A stretch of 5,110 nucleotides of DNA from Euryarchaeota archaeon UBA13. GTDB taxonomy: Archaea > Thermoplasmatota > Poseidoniia > Poseidoniales > Poseidoniaceae. Positions 1-5,110 of the stretch are shown here, in pieces. The stretch spans positions 1,001 through 6,110 of the forward strand of contig DAHU01000030.1 of the NCBI GenBank assembly GCA_002495945.1. Direction: 5' to 3'. Under the pieces are notes generated by a model that had not been told where the DNA came from, made no database searches, and saw nothing but the letters and a program-made list of their open reading frames with translations. Made by a program: the position numbers and the translations under genes. How positions within the stretch are numbered: the stretch's first letter is position 1; each line of letters opens with the position of its first letter.

Positions 1-236
1 CCAAGTCTAGTTTAAACGTTGAAACTAAGGATGCAGAATTTATCAGACATTGGATTCCAGAACTTGCTGAATTCCCATCAAAATACATCTTTGAGCCACA
101 CCTAGCTCCGTTGCACATACAAGAATCAGCAGGATGTTTGATTGGCAGGGACTATCCAAGTCCAATAATAGATAGAAAAGAAGCGCGTAAAAGGAATTTG
201 CAATCATTCAAGCTCAGTCTTGAAAAATTACGATGA
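1..236 (+). CDS. Cryptochrome/photolyase family protein, C-terminal fragment (5' end outside window)
   Basis: This is the last 77 codons of an open frame (first full codon at 3, stop TGA at 234-236). The family comprises FAD-dependent, blue-light-driven DNA repair enzymes and related photoreceptors. The visible part is the end of the helical FAD-binding domain. Diagnostic pieces are FIRHWIPELAEFPSKYIFEP (fragment residues 13-32), the AP..IQ..AGCLIG stretch (35-48) and DYPSPIIDRKEARKRN (50-65), which match the family pattern of F-R-W-P-E-L, then EP, then YP-P-I-D followed by AR. The FPSKYIFEP...CLIGRDYP wording recalls (6-4) photolyases and animal-type cryptochromes more than classical bacterial CPD photolyases, but the fragment is too short to settle the subtype. 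There is no long C-terminal tail after the fold, which favours a repair enzyme over a signalling cryptochrome. It converges with the minus-strand gene ending at 345. Family assignment is firm; the subtype is inference. Confidence 0.88.
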   Translation, partial: KSSLNVETKDAEFIRHWIPELAEFPSKYIFEPHLAPLHIQESAGCLIGRDYPSPIIDRKEARKRNLQSFKLSLEKLR

Positions 237-251
237 TGTCTTTACTAAACG

Positions 252-280
252 CTAACGAGAAATTAAGAATGAATCGTTAG
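252..280. repeat. Small inverted repeat (7-bp arms, 15-nt loop)
   Basis: The arms CTAACGA (252-258) and TCGTTAG (274-280) are perfectly complementary. They lie between converging genes, so a hairpin could form in either transcript. The stem is short and AT-containing with a wide loop, so stability is low. It may help protect 3' ends or may be chance. Confidence 0.35.
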
Positions 281-287
281 AAAAATT
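281..287 (-). terminator. Possible T-tract terminator for the minus-strand Tudor/EF-hand gene
   Basis: Read on the minus strand this is ATTTTTC, about 60 nt past the stop codon of the gene ending at 345. Archaeal RNA polymerase can terminate at short T-runs without needing a hairpin. Five Ts is a modest run, so this is only a candidate. The inverted repeat at 252-280 lies just downstream of it in the same reading direction, not upstream as in a bacterial intrinsic terminator. Confidence 0.3.
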
Positions 288-344
288 TCACTTTCTCAAC
301 AATGTTGTAAACAAACTATTAGAGAGCACAAACCCCTGATTTGA

Positions 345-1613
345 TTACAGATTTTTAAGTCTTGAATCATCAACCCATTCGTCCCAACTAGAATCGAATC
401 CAACGTAATGGATTAGATAATTATCGCCTCTAACTTCGCGAATTAATCCGTCCCACCAACTACCTTTCCATTCTACTTTTACCTGTTGTCCTGCAGCATA
501 ATCTGGTCTGTTAAAAGGATGGTCGTGTGGTCTAGTTTCCCACCCTGTAGGGCCAACGATGTAAATCGTATTATTTGTCTCGACTCTGGCAGTTGCTCTA
601 AAATCGTAAGTTATATTCAAAATAGCAGAAGTTTTTATTTCAGTATCACCTAATTTTGGATGATCAAATGCATATCCCCTCAGTATTGGTTGGTTGTATG
701 TTGTTTTGTCTATTGAAGCGTTTTTGATAACAACTTCTGTTTTGGGTTCAAAGGGTTGTACCATTATTTTTGCAAGATCCTTGTAGTTCAATTCAGAATC
801 CATTGAGATTCCCATTTCGTTAAACATTTCTTGAGCCTCAGAAACGTCTAATGGATCTCCCATCTGTGTTAAAATTTCGAATAACTTACTAGCATGAATA
901 GTTCCAGAATTACTTTCATCAAATACCTTAAACGAATCTATTAACTCTTGTTCTTCTTTAGAGATTTGTTCAACATAAGCTTGGGTCGCTTCTGAATCTG
1001 GTTGTTTAGCTATTCTTGAAGGAGGTACGCCAGACTCAACATCACCATCATCGAAGTGTATCATATAGGTGTGGTGTGGTTGTACTTCAGCGATTTTACC
1101 CGGGAAATAAGTGCCATAGTTTTTCCAGTTGACTAATACTCTGTCTCCCTTGTTCAATGCATCATCCGCACGGCGAATATTTCTTGGCCCATCTCCAAGA
1201 AGCAAACCCTGCTTTGATTCTACACCACTACTCTTTGGTACATCAACATCATAACTTCCATCATCATTTATTTTAGTAACAGTACATCTATCTAGCCAGC
1301 GTTCATTTGTTGGACTGAAATATTCGACATGCGTACCAACTTCTAATTCAGGAATTATTGGCGATTGTATCATTTCTTCGACTTGAACACTGGTCTGATT
1401 TTTATTTACCATACCCAAACGTTCCAAGGCAGTTATTACTGCATTTGTAACTGCATCAACATCGTTGTTGATTATGGTTTTATTTTGAATAACATCTCCA
1501 CCAATAACTGAATCTTGCATCGTCACACCTGCTGTAGTGCTTGGAGGTGCGGGAATCCACTCATTTCCTGTCCACATGTATTTCCCGTCGGGGCTGTACA
1601 CTGGGTCAGACAT
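345..1613 (-). CDS. Multidomain protein: Tudor-like barrels, degenerate EF-hand pair, C-terminal Tudor-knot/chromo-like barrel
   Basis: I do not recognise a named gene; function is unknown. The 422-residue product appears soluble, with no signal peptide or membrane span. In order: SPDGKYMWTGNEWIPAPP (7-24); an SVIGGDVIQNKTIINND segment (35-51) followed by an Ala-rich helix (52-69); Tudor-like barrel 1 (about 90-148, VGTHVEYFS, then a DGSYDVDVP strand); Tudor-like barrel 2 (about 153-203, KGDRVLVNWKNYGTYFPGKI, then YMIHFDDGDVESGV); a calmodulin-like EF-hand pair (about 216-285); a beta-rich segment with HPKLGD and TSAI (about 293-355); and a final barrel (373-422) with WKGSWWDGLI and LIHYVGFDSSWDEWV, the Tudor-knot/chromo-barrel signature. 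The aromatic cages suggest binding of modified peptides or nucleoprotein, but that is inference. Both EF loops lack the usual acidic ligands. Start: ATG at 1611-1613 was chosen because the open frame extends upstream only by running into the 3' end of the transporter gene, and family-like sequence begins at MSDPVYSPDGKYMW. The transporter lies 40 bp upstream in the same direction, so co-transcription is possible. Confidence 0.82.
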   Translation of the reverse strand: MSDPVYSPDGKYMWTGNEWIPAPPSTTAGVTMQDSVIGGDVIQNKTIINNDVDAVTNAVITALERLGMVNKNQTSVQVEEMIQSPIIPELEVGTHVEYFSPTNERWLDRCTVTKINDDGSYDVDVPKSSGVESKQGLLLGDGPRNIRRADDALNKGDRVLVNWKNYGTYFPGKIAEVQPHHTYMIHFDDGDVESGVPPSRIAKQPDSEATQAYVEQISKEEQELIDSFKVFDESNSGTIHASKLFEILTQMGDPLDVSEAQEMFNEMGISMDSELNYKDLAKIMVQPFEPKTEVVIKNASIDKTTYNQPILRGYAFDHPKLGDTEIKTSAILNITYDFRATARVETNNTIYIVGPTGWETRPHDHPFNRPDYAAGQQVKVEWKGSWWDGLIREVRGDNYLIHYVGFDSSWDEWVDDSRLKNL

Positions 1614-1653
1614 AGTTCCACTACAGAAACTTCGACTAAAGTTATTGTCGCTG

Positions 1654-4041
1654 TCAATCATCAAGGCCTTCTTCCAATTCTGGCTCAGTGGATGTAAACA
1701 AATTATCCAACCATTTTGGCGACCACCAGTTTGCTTTGCCCATAAGCCGCATTGTTGCTGGAACGACAAGTGCTCTGACAATTGTTGCGTCCAGCAAAAT
1801 CGCTAATGCTAGACCAAATCCTATTTGTTTCAATATGACTACTGATGATAAGCCGAAAGCGCTGAAAACAACTACCATGATGGCTGCTGCACCGGTTATC
1901 AAACGTCCAGTTTTCTGTAATCCATTTGCTACTGCAAGCGTATTATCGCCAGTTCTTTCCCATTCTTCATGGATTCTTGACAACATCAAAACCTCGTAAT
2001 CCATCGACAAACCAAAGACAATGCAGAATAGAATTACCGGATTAGTCGTTTCAATCGGCTGGGGTGTGAAATTAAGGAATTCTGAACCATATCCCCATTG
2101 GAATACGAAAACCAGCATTCCAAACGAAGCAGAGACAGATAGTATGTTCATGATTATCGCCTTTATTGGAATTATCACGCTTCTAACTTGGATAAATATC
2201 AGTACAATTGTGGCTGTTAAAATAAACGCAATAGCAATTGGCAAATTTTCAATTATTGCATCGAGAACGTCAAGGCTATATGCAGCAAAACCGGCAACCT
2301 TGAGAACACCATTTTCACCTATTTGCAGTTGATTGAGTAAATCTCCTCTCTCATCTCTTAAATCTGACACGAAACTTCTACTTTCCTCACCAGTAATTGG
2401 TCCGTCTAGTGAAAATATTAGGTAAGTTATGTTGTTAGACAAAAACTGAGCCCGGAAATATTCTCTTGTGGCAATTGTTTCGTTGTCTAGCAGTTCATCG
2501 GGTGTTTGCCAAAATTGTAGTACGTCTGTTTCATTCATTGTTGAATACGGCAGTGCATACCCAAATGCATCAAGTACTCTATCATCGTCAAGATAATTTA
2601 CCATCCATCGATGAACTGCGACTAGATTTTCCTCTAAAAGTGGGTCTTGACCATCAAAATCAATGACGATCATGGCCGCGTTGACTGCGTCTTCAGGCCA
2701 TTTTTCATCCATCAAGTCGAATCCAATCCGTGTTTCATCGTCCGGAGGCAAGGCATCCCTTGAGGCAATCGAAAAATCCGCTTGTAGGAATGGCAGACCT
2801 GCTCCAAGTAGTACAACCAAGGTTGGAATCAAAACAGCCCATGGTCGTTCCATGACAAAATTCGCAATCCTTGCCCATGCGCCATCTTCTTTTTCACCTT
2901 CGGTAGAAAAAGCAAATTTGATTTTATTAGGTATCTTCAGTGGCTGCTTCTTTAGTGGAATACTAATTAGAAATGCATCTTTGTCCAATCTTGTTCCAAG
3001 CATTACCATAATTGCGGGCAGTACAACAATAGAAAATACCATGGCGATGCTTACTGCCAATGTACCCCCAATTCCGAGACTTGGGAGGCCAGTATTTTCG
3101 AAGAAGAGCATCCCCATAAGACCGATTGCCACGGTAATTCCGCTGAAAAATACTGCCTTGCCAGCGGTTGCGACTGTCATCGCAGTTGAGGTTCTAGTAT
3201 CTCTGCCATTGCTCAACTCTTCTCTAAAACGATAAACCATGAACAATGAATAATCCACTGAGACACCTATTCCAATCAAAGTAATGATATTAAGAGCATA
3301 TTGGGTTACGTCGGTGGTATTTGATAGCCATATCGTCACGCCCATGGCAGAAATGACCGTCAGCATCGCAACTCCAATCGGCAATATCGCCGCTACTATC
3401 GTGCCAAAAACTATCCCAAGAATGATTAACGATAGCGGCCCTGAAATTAGTTCGGCCTTGATGAGGTCTTCCTGAATACGAGTGTCAAAGACAACATCTA
3501 TTGCTATGCCCCCGGTTCGCCATGAGTTAAATTCTGAATCAATTTCTATGCTGTCCCAATTATCAGAGAACAATTGTTTTGCTTCCTTTCTATCTAGATA
3601 GATAGTAACGATATTTTTTGCCCAGAATCCTTCTTCATCTTGGTGAACAAATTTGTCGCGCTGTTCACCGCTTGTTGTCCATGAGTATTGTATCTCCACA
3701 TCCTCCATTTGCTCAAAATCTGCAAGCGCATCGGTTACTGCCACTTGCCATTCAGGTGATGAATCATCAAACTCGGGGTGATGAATTAACAGTGTAAAAC
3801 GCTCAACTCCCTCCTCTTCCGAAGCGAATGCACTGTTGCGTAAGTCACCAGCTTCTACCGACTCGAGGTCTCCTTCACCCCATGCTTCAGCCCAGTTAGG
3901 ACCGAGTGAAATTAATGATCCAAGCAATAGGCATGAAAGAATACCAATGATTAGTACTTTCTTGTGGTGGTCGTAAACCGTTTCACCTAATTTGTAAAAT
4001 GCCCTACCTTCAAGCATTTTCGGGTCAGTAGACCATTCCAT
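1654..4041 (-). CDS. MMPL-family (RND superfamily) membrane transporter
   Basis: This 795-residue protein is an apparently complete proton-driven exporter of the MMPL/YdfJ type, a family that moves lipids or other hydrophobic compounds across the cytoplasmic membrane. The layout is the duplicated RND plan: TM1 (about 29-46), a large outer loop (47-198), TM2-TM6 (about 200-347), a cytoplasmic linker (348-399), TM7 (about 400-417), a second outer loop (418-598) and TM8-TM12 (about 599-765). Each half carries the family's charged TM4/TM10 motif: GVSVDYSLFMVYRFREEL (259-276) with D263-Y264, and GLSMDYEVLMLSRIHEEW (677-694) with D681-Y682. These match the Asp-Tyr pairs that relay protons in mycobacterial MmpL3. 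Other hallmarks are TAGKAVFFSG (292-301), LQKTGRLITGAA (708-719), KQIGFGLALAILLDATIVR (738-756), LVVPATMRLMG (758-768) and NWWSPKWL (771-778). An acidic tail ends the protein. Length is typical of compact MMPLs. The substrate cannot be read from sequence. A TATATAT element centred about 25 nt upstream of the ATG, with no Shine-Dalgarno sequence, supports this start and a leaderless transcript. Confidence 0.93.
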   Translation of the reverse strand: MEWSTDPKMLEGRAFYKLGETVYDHHKKVLIIGILSCLLLGSLISLGPNWAEAWGEGDLESVEAGDLRNSAFASEEEGVERFTLLIHHPEFDDSSPEWQVAVTDALADFEQMEDVEIQYSWTTSGEQRDKFVHQDEEGFWAKNIVTIYLDRKEAKQLFSDNWDSIEIDSEFNSWRTGGIAIDVVFDTRIQEDLIKAELISGPLSLIILGIVFGTIVAAILPIGVAMLTVISAMGVTIWLSNTTDVTQYALNIITLIGIGVSVDYSLFMVYRFREELSNGRDTRTSTAMTVATAGKAVFFSGITVAIGLMGMLFFENTGLPSLGIGGTLAVSIAMVFSIVVLPAIMVMLGTRLDKDAFLISIPLKKQPLKIPNKIKFAFSTEGEKEDGAWARIANFVMERPWAVLIPTLVVLLGAGLPFLQADFSIASRDALPPDDETRIGFDLMDEKWPEDAVNAAMIVIDFDGQDPLLEENLVAVHRWMVNYLDDDRVLDAFGYALPYSTMNETDVLQFWQTPDELLDNETIATREYFRAQFLSNNITYLIFSLDGPITGEESRSFVSDLRDERGDLLNQLQIGENGVLKVAGFAAYSLDVLDAIIENLPIAIAFILTATIVLIFIQVRSVIIPIKAIIMNILSVSASFGMLVFVFQWGYGSEFLNFTPQPIETTNPVILFCIVFGLSMDYEVLMLSRIHEEWERTGDNTLAVANGLQKTGRLITGAAAIMVVVFSAFGLSSVVILKQIGFGLALAILLDATIVRALVVPATMRLMGKANWWSPKWLDNLFTSTEPELEEGLDD

Positions 4042-4062
4042 ACCATCAATTGGCTTGAAGTG

Positions 4063-4069
4063 TATATAT
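4063..4069 (-). promoter_or_regulatory. TATA box of the MMPL transporter gene (probably leaderless)
   Basis: The minus strand reads TTTCATATATACACTTC around this site. Its centre (4066) is 25 nt from the A of the transporter ATG (4041). That is the distance expected between an archaeal TATA box and the transcription start, so transcription probably begins at or next to the start codon. No Shine-Dalgarno-like sequence precedes the ATG, which agrees. The upstream BRE on this strand is not convincing. Confidence 0.55.
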
Positions 4070-4084
4070 GAAATAATGTATTAC
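4063..4084 (+). promoter_or_regulatory. Candidate TATA region for msrA
   Basis: Two elements could serve msrA. The symmetrical TATATAT at 4063-4069 is preceded by a purine-rich GAAG (4057-4060) that could act as a BRE; it would place transcription start near 4090-4093 and give a leader of about 20 nt. A weaker ATGTATTAC (4076-4084) lies about 30 nt before the ATG and would give a nearly leaderless message. The sequence does not decide between them. The 71-bp gap is shared with the divergent transporter gene, so the two promoters overlap or are the same element. Confidence 0.4.
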
Positions 4085-4112
4085 TAAGTGAAAATAACTA
4101 CACTACCAAACG

Positions 4113-4664
4113 ATGTTTGATAAAATAAAGGCATCTCTGCAAAGCATGGCTCGGGCATTATTAGGAGGCGGTTGTTTTTGGTGTACAGAAGGTGCATTTA
4201 AGCGAATGAAAGGGATAACTTCGGCTCTTCCTGCTTACGCTGGAGGACCAACTGTTAACCCAGATTATCGATCTGTGTGTGACGGGATAACCGGTCATGC
4301 TGAAATTGTGGAATTAGTATTTGATGAAGCGATAATCCCATACGAAACCATACTAGATGTATTCTTTACCGTCCACGACCCAACTCAACTAAATCGACAA
4401 GGAAATGATGTTGGCACCCAATATCGTAGCTGCATAATGCCCTTAGATGCAGAGCAAGAAGCAATCGCTAAACAAAAAATAAACGAAATGCAACCAATAT
4501 TCAACAATAAAGTAGTAACCACTATCGAAGAGCCAATAAATTTCACAATTGCTGAAGAATATCACCATGATTACTATGCGAGAAATCCTTACCAAGGTTA
4601 TTGCATGGCAGTGGTGGGTCCGAAAATTAGCAAAATTAGGAAAAAATTCGCTCATCTACATTAG
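4113..4664 (+). CDS. msrA: Peptide-methionine (S)-S-oxide reductase MsrA
   Basis: This 183-residue cytoplasmic enzyme reduces the S-epimer of methionine sulfoxide, free or in proteins, back to methionine, usually with thioredoxin as electron source. The catalytic motif GGGCFWCTEGAF spans residues 18-29, with nucleophile C21, substrate-pocket F22-W23 and acid E26. Other family blocks follow: YAGGPTVNPDYRSVCDGITG (42-61) with GHAE just after, VHDPTQLNRQGNDVGTQYRS (87-106), EEYHHDYYARNPYQGYC (148-164) and PKISKIRKKF (170-179). C164 is placed as a resolving cysteine; C24 in the CFWC motif is another candidate. Length is normal for a single-domain MsrA, with no MsrB fusion. The ATG at 4113 was chosen because it lies at a plausible distance from the TATA region; M12 (4146) would also leave an intact fold and cannot be excluded. 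No Shine-Dalgarno sequence is evident. The next gene starts 36 bp downstream with no clear terminator between them. Confidence 0.96.
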   Translation: MFDKIKASLQSMARALLGGGCFWCTEGAFKRMKGITSALPAYAGGPTVNPDYRSVCDGITGHAEIVELVFDEAIIPYETILDVFFTVHDPTQLNRQGNDVGTQYRSCIMPLDAEQEAIAKQKINEMQPIFNNKVVTTIEEPINFTIAEEYHHDYYARNPYQGYCMAVVGPKISKIRKKFAHLH

Positions 4665-4700
4665 GGTGAAATTCAATAGACGCCTACTCCACGCAAGGCC

Positions 4701-5110
4701 ATGGTCAACAGTGTACCGACACCTCCAACCCCCGTAAACGAGCCTGTTCTTGGATATTTACCAGGCAGTAAAGAACGTGCTGAACTGAAGGCTGAGTTGC
4801 TAAAACAGAGCAACGAAGTCGTTGAAATACCATGTATAATCAACGGTGTGGAAGTCTATACCGATAACGTAGTTGAACAAGTTATGCCACATAACCACAG
4901 CCACGTAATCGCTAGGGTTCACATGGCAGGAGAAAAAGAAGTCAACGATGCAATAGAAGCCTCATTGACGGCGCATAATTCATGGTCAACTATGCCATGG
5001 CAAGCAAGGGCAGCAATATTCTTGAAAGCTAGTGAATTGCTGCGTGGAGAATACCGAGCAAAAATCAATGCCAGCACAATGATAAATCAGTCGAAAACCT
5101 GTCATCAAGC
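4701..5110 (+). CDS. 1-pyrroline-5-carboxylate dehydrogenase, ALDH4A1 type, N-terminal part (3' end outside window)
   Basis: The first 136 codons of an aldehyde dehydrogenase superfamily member are visible. The family oxidises L-glutamate gamma-semialdehyde (from 1-pyrroline-5-carboxylate) to glutamate with NAD+, the second step of proline breakdown. The N-terminus aligns by eye with ALDH4A1 over its whole visible length: PVNEPVLGYLPGSKERAELK (residues 11-30), then EIPCIINGVEVYTDNV (42-57), PHNHSHVIARVHMA (63-76), AIEASLTAHNSWSTMPWQAR (84-103), and an AIFLKASELL helix, with TMINQSKT near the edge matching the family's TMxGQxKT. The catalytic Cys, the catalytic Glu and the NAD-binding Rossmann core lie beyond the window. 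The ATG at 4701 is the first in-frame start after an in-frame TAG at 4677-4679, and the family-like sequence begins within about ten residues of it. It may be read through from msrA or from a weak promoter of its own in the 36-bp gap. Proline dehydrogenase is not in view. Confidence 0.92.
   Translation, partial: MVNSVPTPPTPVNEPVLGYLPGSKERAELKAELLKQSNEVVEIPCIINGVEVYTDNVVEQVMPHNHSHVIARVHMAGEKEVNDAIEASLTAHNSWSTMPWQARAAIFLKASELLRGEYRAKINASTMINQSKTCHQ

Larger units (their letters stand above)
237..344. other. Convergent intergenic region
   Basis: This gap of 108 bp lies between two genes whose 3' ends face each other. It is AT-rich and has no supportable ORF. It contains a perfect 7-bp inverted repeat (CTAACGA at 252-258, TCGTTAG at 274-280, 15-nt loop) and an A-run at 281-285 that reads as a T-tract on the minus strand. 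No promoter is expected here, and none was seen. Confidence 0.6.

Noticed and set aside
297..307. CAACA-A-TGTTG near-palindrome
   Set aside because: A one-base loop cannot form a normal hairpin, and with no neighbouring gene start it is an unlikely operator; probably chance.
1614..1781. Upstream extension of the Tudor/EF-hand frame (adds 56 residues starting MSEHLSFQQQ)
   Set aside because: It overlaps 128 bp of the well-conserved 3' end of the transporter gene in another frame, is not domain-like, and the natural start MSDPVYSPDGKYMW at 1613 fits the lineage pattern.
1515..2332. Several plus-strand open frames of 60-103 codons
   Set aside because: All lie antisense to the Tudor/EF-hand and MMPL genes and show no recognisable motifs or promoters.
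2663..3235. 190-codon plus-strand open frame
   Set aside because: It is antisense to the MMPL gene, where TM helices and family motifs are clear; the product is Ser/Ile/Thr-rich with no domain logic.
4443..4655. 70-codon minus-strand open frame inside msrA
   Set aside because: It is antisense to the conserved C-terminal half of MsrA; its hydrophobic, Phe/Tyr-rich composition follows from the complementary codons.
4671..4679. ATTCAATAG as a leaderless promoter TATA for the P5C dehydrogenase gene
   Set aside because: The spacing (about 26 nt to the ATG) is right, but the sequence is a poor TATA match and lies in a short gap after msrA, so it is not listed as a feature.
4549..4737. 62-codon plus-strand open frame bridging msrA and the dehydrogenase
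   Set aside because: It is a frame-shifted shadow overlapping both real genes, with no independent start signal.

Overview
The window is AT-rich (roughly 40% GC by eye) and gene-dense. It holds five protein-coding genes, two of them cut by the window edges. No rRNA, tRNA, CRISPR array, insertion sequence or long repeat was seen. The likely source is a marine Thermoplasmata-type archaeon (Marine Group II, Candidatus Poseidoniales, or the related MGIII). This rests on three things. The multidomain protein has an N-terminal DGKYMWTGNEW segment and an SVIGGDVIQNKTIINND segment, a combination I associate from memory with that lineage. Archaeal-style TATA elements, not bacterial -35/-10 boxes, precede the divergent genes, and no Shine-Dalgarno sequences are evident. 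Short intergenic gaps separate the genes. The assignment is an inference, about 70-75% sure; a marine bacterium such as a Bacteroidetes member is the main alternative.

Layout, left to right. (1) 1-236, plus strand: the C-terminal 77 residues of a cryptochrome/photolyase-family flavoprotein. (2) 237-344: a convergent intergenic gap with a small inverted repeat and a T-tract that could end the minus-strand transcript. (3) 345-1613, minus strand: a 422-residue soluble mosaic protein with two Tudor-like barrels, a degenerate EF-hand pair, an unrecognised beta-rich segment and a C-terminal Tudor-knot/chromo-like barrel. (4) 1654-4041, minus strand: a complete 12-TM MMPL/RND-superfamily transporter lying 40 bp upstream of gene 3 in the same direction. 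(5) 4042-4112: a divergent promoter region with one TATATAT element. (6) 4113-4664, plus strand: peptide-methionine (S)-S-oxide reductase MsrA. (7) 4701-5110, plus strand: the N-terminal part of an ALDH4A1-type 1-pyrroline-5-carboxylate dehydrogenase, running off the right edge.

How the genes relate: there is no single obvious pathway. Photolyase and MsrA both repair damage caused by light or oxidation, which suits a surface-ocean organism. P5C dehydrogenase belongs to proline catabolism. The transporter and the mosaic protein may be co-transcribed, since no T-tract terminator is visible between them, but nothing in the sequence proves a shared function. The mosaic Tudor/EF-hand protein is the least ordinary item.
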